From: Polytrichum commune
Taxonomy: Eukaryota > Streptophyta > Polytrichopsida > Polytrichales > Polytrichaceae
DNA: 64,000 nt
Reading direction: 5' to 3'
Assembly: GCA_950295325.1 (NCBI GenBank)
Contig: OX485803.1
Span: forward strand, 65,857,554 to 65,921,553
Each line of letters begins with the position of its first letter. Position 1 is the stretch's first letter. The notes below the pieces were generated by a model, which was given only the letters and a program-made list of their open reading frames with translations, did no database searches and was not told the origin of the DNA. The position numbers and the translations under genes were made by a program. This document shows, in pieces, positions 58,964-64,000 of this stretch.

Positions 58964-59176
58964 ATGTACGGTATGGAGACACCAAGTGAGACCTCTTATA
59001 GTAGCGATACGGAATACACAAGTGATAGTTCAAGTGGTAGTATAGAGTCAACGGTACGGACTCCATTTAGGAGAGGGATATCCTTAAGGGCTTGTGTAGC
59101 TAAAGCAGCCGGATGGACGTTAGAAGCAAACAAAGACAAAATAGCACCCGAGCATAAGGAGGTTAAAATAACATAG
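58964..59176 (+). CDS. Element-encoded micropeptide, copy 4
   Basis: 70 residues. A new Ser/Thr-rich N-terminus (SSDTEYTSDSSSGS) replaces MENVED, then the intact core RGISLRACVAKAAGWTLE and a charged tail (KDKIAPEHKEVKIT). A second ATG follows three codons after the first. The core is kept although the N-terminus was exchanged, which points to the core as the functional part. Function unknown. Confidence 0.55.
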   Translation: MYGMETPSETSYSSDTEYTSDSSSGSIESTVRTPFRRGISLRACVAKAAGWTLEANKDKIAPEHKEVKIT

Positions 59177-59549
59177 TTAACTTGTGCATTCTCCACATAC
59201 GTATTGAAATCGTACATTGAGTTGTTAAAAGTGAAATTCCAGTTAAATCCAAGACCACTTGAAGGGTGAACCTTGTACTATGGACTCATCCAAGTCCAAA
59301 TCCAATACCGCGGAGGAATGTGAGCCCAAACCCACTACTCGGACTACGGACGCTTAAGGGTGGGGGGTTTGGCCTCACACCAGCTGTTGCAATGCGCCTA
59401 ATGTTTGCCAAGGAGTTGTTGCCCCCTCAATTTCCCAGTGCGGTGCACTCAGACGGATTTGTGGGTGGTGGGTGTAATCCCACTCGCTTCACCTCCTCCT
59501 CACCTGCTGGTCACCCCTTTGGCTCCGCTGATGAGTTTTTGGGGGTGAG

Positions 59550-60543
59550 TGTCGCGCACCTGTCCATGAGGAGTGCCCGAAACACCATGGGCACAAGGGG
59601 GACCCGGGAGTGACACCCGGGACTTGTGGCGCCGTTGGTGAGAGGGCCCAAGTGATCCTAGTGTGGGTGAGGGCCCCGGGCGTTGGGAACGCCTCCCACC
59701 CACGAAGACTAGGAGGCACAAGGGTAAGGCCATGAGTTATGCGTAGCTCATGGCGTGGTGATTCTAGAAAGCTCAAGAACACCTCAATCGGAGGTGTGAG
59801 CTAGGAGTTATGGCCATTTGAGTGGGGCGCTGTCCCGGGACAGCGCCCTGCTACAGCAGTGCCTGGGAGTGATTCCCGGGACTGCCAAGGTTCAAACAGG
59901 CATAACTTCCTCAAGACTTCCCCGAATGGGGCAAGTGAGGAGTCCATCGGCATCTACGTGAAGCGTAGATGAAGATGGAGTGGTTGGTTGTTATGATCAG
60001 ACATCATACAAGGAAGTTATGATGGTCTGAAGCTGCTGGGGGGGTTCTAGGCCCAGCAGCTAAAGGAAAATGTCCACTTGGCCCCAACTCTTGGTAGAGA
60101 GACAAGAGGTTGGTTGACGGTGGGGTAGGGGCCCCGCGCAAAGTCCTAGAGGCTTATATGGGTGAGGGGGTGTGGCCTCACCCACCCGAGGCCGAACGGC
60201 ACGGCCTCCATGGGCTTTGGCCCATTGTGAGGCCATAGTTGCCTAGTATGGTTCGGGTTGTTGTAGTGTTGCTCCGGCAACGCGATGATCAACATAAGAT
60301 TGGACTTCCATGGATGGAAGTCCACATCTAAGGATTGGTTACCGATAAAAGGGGTTGGTTAGTGATTAAAGGGGTGAGTCCCGAAAGCAAAGTAGGAGGG
60401 TTGGTTCCCTCCTATGAACTATAAGGTCCGGGGTAGGAGGAGCTAACCATTAGCATGGCGGAATGCGAATGGTTAGCGCTCGTAACCTTTGCTAGAATTG
60501 AAAATTGGCAAGATTGCTAAGGGGGTTAGCAAAGGTTGCGACA
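59550..60543 (+). repeat. Gypsy 5' LTR
   Basis: 994 bp with ends TGTCGC / GCGACA. Nearly colinear with the solo LTR at 56,090, with small indels such as near 60,340. Both contain the palindromic CGCTGTCCCGGGACAGCGCC. Confidence 0.93.
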
Positions 60544-60545
60544 CT

Positions 60546-60557
60546 TGGTATCAGAGC
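60546..60557 (+). other. Primer-binding site (initiator tRNA-Met)
   Basis: TGGTATCAGAGC, complementary to the 3' end of plant initiator tRNA-Met, two bases after the LTR. Standard for this type of Gypsy element. Confidence 0.9.
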
Positions 60558-60594
60558 AGGGTTTCAAGTTTTGAGCTCGCATTTTGAGGGAAAC

Positions 60595-61520
60595 ATGGCT
60601 ATGGTGAACCCGGGGTTTCCAAAAGGTTGTGAGGCTCAAATTGGAACAAGGATCATGTGCAAGTGGAATTTAACCATACCATTGGTTCTAATGACAATGG
60701 TGGGCATGAGGGTGGATTTGGTAAGGAAAATGGAGGAGTGCTTTGAAAAGGGCTCCCGCAAACTTCAAAAAAACATTTGGGGCCTAAAATACCGAAAGCA
60801 CCCAAAACCTTGGAGGGCATTAATGTTGGATTGAAATTCCAATTCGAAATGCTTGGAAGGTATTGATGTTGGAATGAATTTGGTGCTAATGAGGCACCCG
60901 GGGCCTCTTAAGACCTATGTGCGCTATTCAAACGCACAAATGAAGTATACACCTAAAACGGACGAGCTTTCTAAATAATGCATCCTTTTAGGTGGGGATT
61001 TAAAAGCGGGTGGTGGATGCCTTGTTTAAGTCCCCAAGGCTTCTTGAGGACATGGTGGGGACCATCAAGTTTGCAAGAGCATTGAAGCCGATGGTCCCAA
61101 AGAGAAGTTTGGCGGCGCATCACCACAAGTGGCTTTAGCCAAAATAGGTCGCAAAGAAATGAGTGGAAATTGTTTGGTCCATTTTACTTAGGCAAAACAT
61201 GTTGGTGCCGCGGACGGAATGTTGAAAGGTGGCTTTATGCTTCCAAAGCAAATCATACTTGTGCCGCGGACGGAATGTTGGGAGGTGGGTTTGTCCTACC
61301 AAGGCAATTCATGTTCGTGCCGCGGACGGAGTGTGGGAAGGTGGCTTTGTACTACCAAGGCAAAACATGTTTGTTTTGCGGACAAACTATTAGAAATTGG
61401 TTTTGTGGCACCAAACCAATTTGTCCCGCGGACGAAATGTTTAAAGTTGGCTTTGCGGACCAAGCCAAGCCAAGTTGCGGAGGACCGAATGTAAGACGAT
61501 GGCATTGTGGTCAAGGCTAG
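60595..61520 (+). pseudogene. gag: Gypsy gag remnant with degenerate zinc-knuckle repeats
   Basis: After a broken gag start (MVNPGFPKGCE), 61,195-61,480 contains about five tandem 60-66-bp units built round TGCCGCGGACGGAATGT-type sequence. In one frame they read CxC-GR...GRW-C or CLFCGQT...C, i.e. decayed CCHC knuckles (original Gly-His pairs mostly lost). Frames shift between units. Confidence 0.6.
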
Positions 61521-61645
61521 TAGCCTTAAGCCGAGGCCAAGTCTTTTGTACCTTGAGGCTCAAATGAATGGGAGAAATGTCTCATGGGTTGACAAAGAGG
61601 CAAGCCATTCCATCTTGAGCCCAAAACTCACAAGGGAGTTGGGGC

Positions 61646-62345
61646 TTGCCGATTGATAGAGCGGGCAAACCCACCAAGGTGCGGTTTGGAAAGGGCGAAC
61701 CGCATGAGACAAAGGAGGCCGCGATGCATGTAACCTTTCAATGTGGGACATTGGAATTTTGTCAAAATTTCACACCATGTGAAATAGATGAAATGCATGT
61801 CATTATGAAGGCCGCCTTCTTTGAAACTCACATGAAAGATGTGAGGTGCAAGCCAGTGTGCTTGCGGTGCATTATGATGTGTCATAATGGCAATGAGTTG
61901 ATGTTCAAATTGATAGGGACTCCTATGGTAGGAGGACCCAAGGTGAATTTGGTCTTAATGGACCAAATGAAAAATAAAAAACATAATGGTCGTGGTTCAA
62001 TTGGAACAACTCCAAGGAATATATGGGGAGGCTAGGAAAGATGGGCCTCCCCCAAACCACATTGGTGGGATGTTGGTGAGATACAAGGATGTATTCACCA
62101 ATGTGTTGCCCAAAAAGTTACCGCCAAGGAGTGAAAAATAACTTTGCTCAACGAGAGATTGAGTTCTTGAGGTATGTGGTGACAAAGGAAGTTGGTGGAC
62201 GAACATGAAGAATGTCAAAGCAATCCAAAAGGAGAATTGACCCTTCATTCAAAAAGAGCTTAGGTCATTTGTTGGCCTAGCCAACTACTACCATCACTTC
62301 ATTCAAGAGTTTTTAAAGGTTGCTAGGACCTTAATCAACATATTG
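61646..62345 (+). pseudogene. pol: Gypsy protease/RT linker and RT remnants
   Basis: 61,646-62,035 reads as the end of a retropepsin-like domain (FTPCEIDEMHVI, HMKDVRCKP). RT blocks are largely missing; the connection block FVGLANYYHHFIQEF is at about 62,260-62,310. Confidence 0.7.
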
Positions 62346-62351
62346 ACGAAA

Positions 62352-62790
62352 ATGGCTATCCCAAGAGTGGGATGAGCCTTGCCCCCAAAGTCTTTGGGGA
62401 GCTTAATACAAAGTTGTCTTTGCCACCCGTGTTCAAGTTCGCGGAGCTTGACAAGCCTTTTGAGGTGAATACGGGGTGGCGAGTGACTTTGCCATTGGCG
62501 TATGGTTAATGTAAGATGGATGGCCATTGCATATGAGAGCGTTAAGCTTGATGGTTATCCTACCTTATCCGACTTGTGAAAGAAATGGCTATCCCAAGAG
62601 TGGGATGAGCCTTGCCACCAAGTCTTTGGGGAGCTTGAGAGCAAGTGTTCTTAGACGCCCGTGCTCAAGTTCGCGGAGCTTGACAAACCTTTTGAGGTGC
62701 ATACGGGGTTGATTAACTTTGCCAATGGCGGATTGTTGATGTAAGATGGATGGCCATTGCATATGGGAGCATGAAGCTCGATGGTTGTCA
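62352..62790 (+). repeat. Tandem duplication in Gypsy RNase H region
   Basis: 62,352-62,560 and 62,585-62,790 are diverged copies (period 233 bp) sharing ATGGCTATCCCAAGAGTGGG, TTCGCGGAGCTTGACAA and TAAGATGGATGGCCATTGCA. Both encode the start of RNase H (KFAELDKPFEV). Confidence 0.8.
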
Positions 62791-63065
62791 AATAAGACAA
62801 CCAACTCATGACAAAGAACTTCTTTGTCGTAGTGCATTGCTTGAAGATGTGGCGACACTATTTGGGGTCGCACAAAGCAAAGGTCTACATGGACAATGTG
62901 TCCTAAAAGAATTTTGACATTCAAGCGCAAGTAAGTGCCAAGTCATTGCGGTGGCATGATAGTTTGGCGCTTATGAAGGTGGATTTGATCCACAAACCGG
63001 ACCGTGGAAATGTGGTGCCGGATGCGCGAAGTAGACCGGATGAGTTCCAAGCAATGAGAACCATC
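62760..63065 (+). pseudogene. pol: Gypsy RNase H C-terminal remnant
   Basis: THDKELL, then after a frameshift YLGSHKAKVYMDN and SLRWHDSLALMKVDLIHKPDRG, typical end of the RNase H domain with the GNVVPDA block. Confidence 0.75.
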
Positions 63066-63179
63066 CAAACCTTGTGGCTAATGTGTGCCGGCGAAGGAAA
63101 CTTGTGATGCAAGATACGGGAGGGGTAAATTAACTTACCCGAAGCACAAAAGCTTTTAGGTGAGCTTCGCAAGAGCAAG

Positions 63180-64000
63180 GTGCTTAAAGAGGTTAAGTTG
63201 GTGGACGGATTGTTCAAGTGCAAGCAAAGTTGGGTGTATGTGCCACAAGGCAAGTTGAGGCTATCGGTTTTGAAGGAGGAATTTGATAGTCCTATTGCCG
63301 GCCTTAGAGGAGAAAGAAAAAACCGCCATAGAATGGTGTCATGGAGGTACCATTGGCGGTGCATAAAGGAAGATATAGCCCACTTTGTGAAGGCTTGAAT
63401 CAAAGTGCAAAGTGAACCGAGCCTCTTACCAAAAGCAAGGCGGTTTCTTGCAACCGTTGCCTATCCCGTCGGCGCCATGGCATAGTATGTGCATGGACTT
63501 GATCACAAGTTTGCCGGAGTCACATGGGTATGATGTCATCTTGTTGATGGTAGAGTGGTTTGCCAAGTTGGCACACATGGTGCCGATTGTGGAAACCGCC
63601 ACCGCGTTGGAGACCGCATAGCCTTTTCTCAAATGATGGTTGAGGCACCACGGGTTGCCGAGAGTGATTGTGTGGGATCAAGATCCAAAGTTCACAAGTG
63701 CATTTTCAATGCATTTCTCTAAGGAGGTCGGAATGAAACTAAGGTTTAGCACGGCCTTACATTCCCAAATGGATGGGAAAGCGGAGCGTGTGAATGGAGT
63801 CTTGAAGCAATGCTTGAGGAACTTGGTGGGGGCGGACCAAGGAGATTGGGCGGACTATGTGGGTCGAGCGGAGTGTAATTGCAATGTAGCCACGCACTTG
63901 GCTACCAAGGGGTGGTCTTTCGTGGTGGCTTATGGAGTGGATGCGCTCCAACCTATTAACCTAGCTCTCGAGGGGGCACATTCAACACTAGAGTTCAACC
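63180..64000 (+). pseudogene. pol: Gypsy integrase remnant
   Basis: Broken H-H-C-C region (KEEFDSPIAGLRG, RYHWRCIKEDIAHFVKA), then the core with CMDLITSLPESHGYD (first Asp), WDQDPKFTS (second Asp) and KAERVNG (Glu). All three catalytic residues remain, in frames separated by stops. Runs to the window edge. Confidence 0.82.

Larger units (their letters stand above)
57250..59379 (+). mobile_element. TGTGAG/CTCACA-family LTR-like element, copy 4
   Basis: 2,130 bp, TGTGAGCCCAAAAGGGTGCC...GGCCTCACA, with the perfect 5-bp duplication CCAGC (57,245-57,249 and 59,380-59,384). The 5' half is diverged from copies 2 and 3 but keeps the plan: promoter-like CT-rich block (about 57,955-58,000, with TACTATATAATCC, a good TATA box), minisatellite, hairpin, ORF, 3' terminus. 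It has two hairpin-plus-ATG modules. Confidence 0.9.
55404..59549 (-). mobile_element. TGTGAG-family LTR-like element, copy 6, heavily interrupted
   Basis: Only its 3' end is certain: on the plus strand TGTCAGCCCTAAACCCCC and TTATGCGTCGTAGTCCGGGTG-type sequence (55,404-55,447), as in copy 5. A perfect hairpin is at 55,666-55,683. Element sequence continues through 56,085, 57,073-57,244 and 59,385-59,549, between three insertions. The 5' end lies beyond the Gypsy element, outside the window. No micropeptide ORF. Confidence 0.6.
59550..64000 (+). mobile_element. Gypsy retrotransposon, 3' part beyond window
   Basis: 5' LTR at 59,550-60,543, primer-binding site, then gag, protease, RT, RNase H and integrase in Gypsy order (integrase after RNase H). 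All are broken by stops and frameshifts. The second LTR lies beyond the window. The plus-strand ORFs are fragmentary, so the copy is inactive. Confidence 0.9.

Noticed and set aside
1-64000. CRISPR array, bacterial operons, organellar genes, rRNA
   Set aside because: Tandem arrays present are minisatellites without unique spacers; no such genes were found.

Overview
The window looks like nuclear DNA of a land plant with a large, transposon-filled genome. The evidence is TG...CA elements with 5-bp target duplications, plant-type Copia and Gypsy pol fragments, an L1-like LINE, CACTA, hAT, Harbinger-like and pogo-like DNA elements, a eukaryotic tRNA-Ala and short GT-AG introns. I see no bacterial operon, CRISPR array or organellar gene block. 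The lineage cannot be fixed from sequence alone; a seed-free plant is a guess. Nearly all of the window is nested mobile DNA.

Layout. (1) 1-930: 307-bp tandem repeat carrying a perfect palindrome. (2) 1.4-6.8 kb: three apparently intact genes, a MULE-like transposase (WRKY-GCM-like finger, catalytic region, SWIM finger; one intron) flanked by two small unknown genes on the opposite strand. (3) 7.2-17.3 kb: a decayed Copia element with several TG...CA elements inserted in it. The first carries a minisatellite hit by a CACTA element that itself received a SINE. (4) 17.3-37.7 kb: gene-poor sequence with MITEs, a duplicated segment, a small glycine-rich secreted protein gene, a LINE fragment and an intact tRNA-Ala(UGC). 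(5) 37.7-41.8 kb: a CCGGA-rich element encoding a broken gag-like protein. (6) 41.8-55.4 kb: Copia debris with a TG...CA element inside; then a LINE split by a 4-kb pogo-type transposon, another TG...CA element and two MITEs. (7) 55.4-64 kb: a minus-strand TG...CA element that received a solo Gypsy LTR, another TG...CA element and a Gypsy retrotransposon that runs off the right edge.

The most interesting signal is a family of LTR-like elements (TGTGAG...CTCACA, 5-bp target duplications, 1.4-2.1 kb). They share a pyrimidine-rich promoter-like region, a copy-specific minisatellite, a short hairpin, a roughly 54-70-codon ORF with the core RGISLRACVAKAAGWTLE, and a common 3' terminus. Across four copies 17 of the 18 core codons differ in sequence, yet 13 of these differ only synonymously, and the hairpin shows a compensatory base-pair change. 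That is a direct sign of selection on a micropeptide encoded in a terminal-repeat-like element. I recognise no known protein in it.
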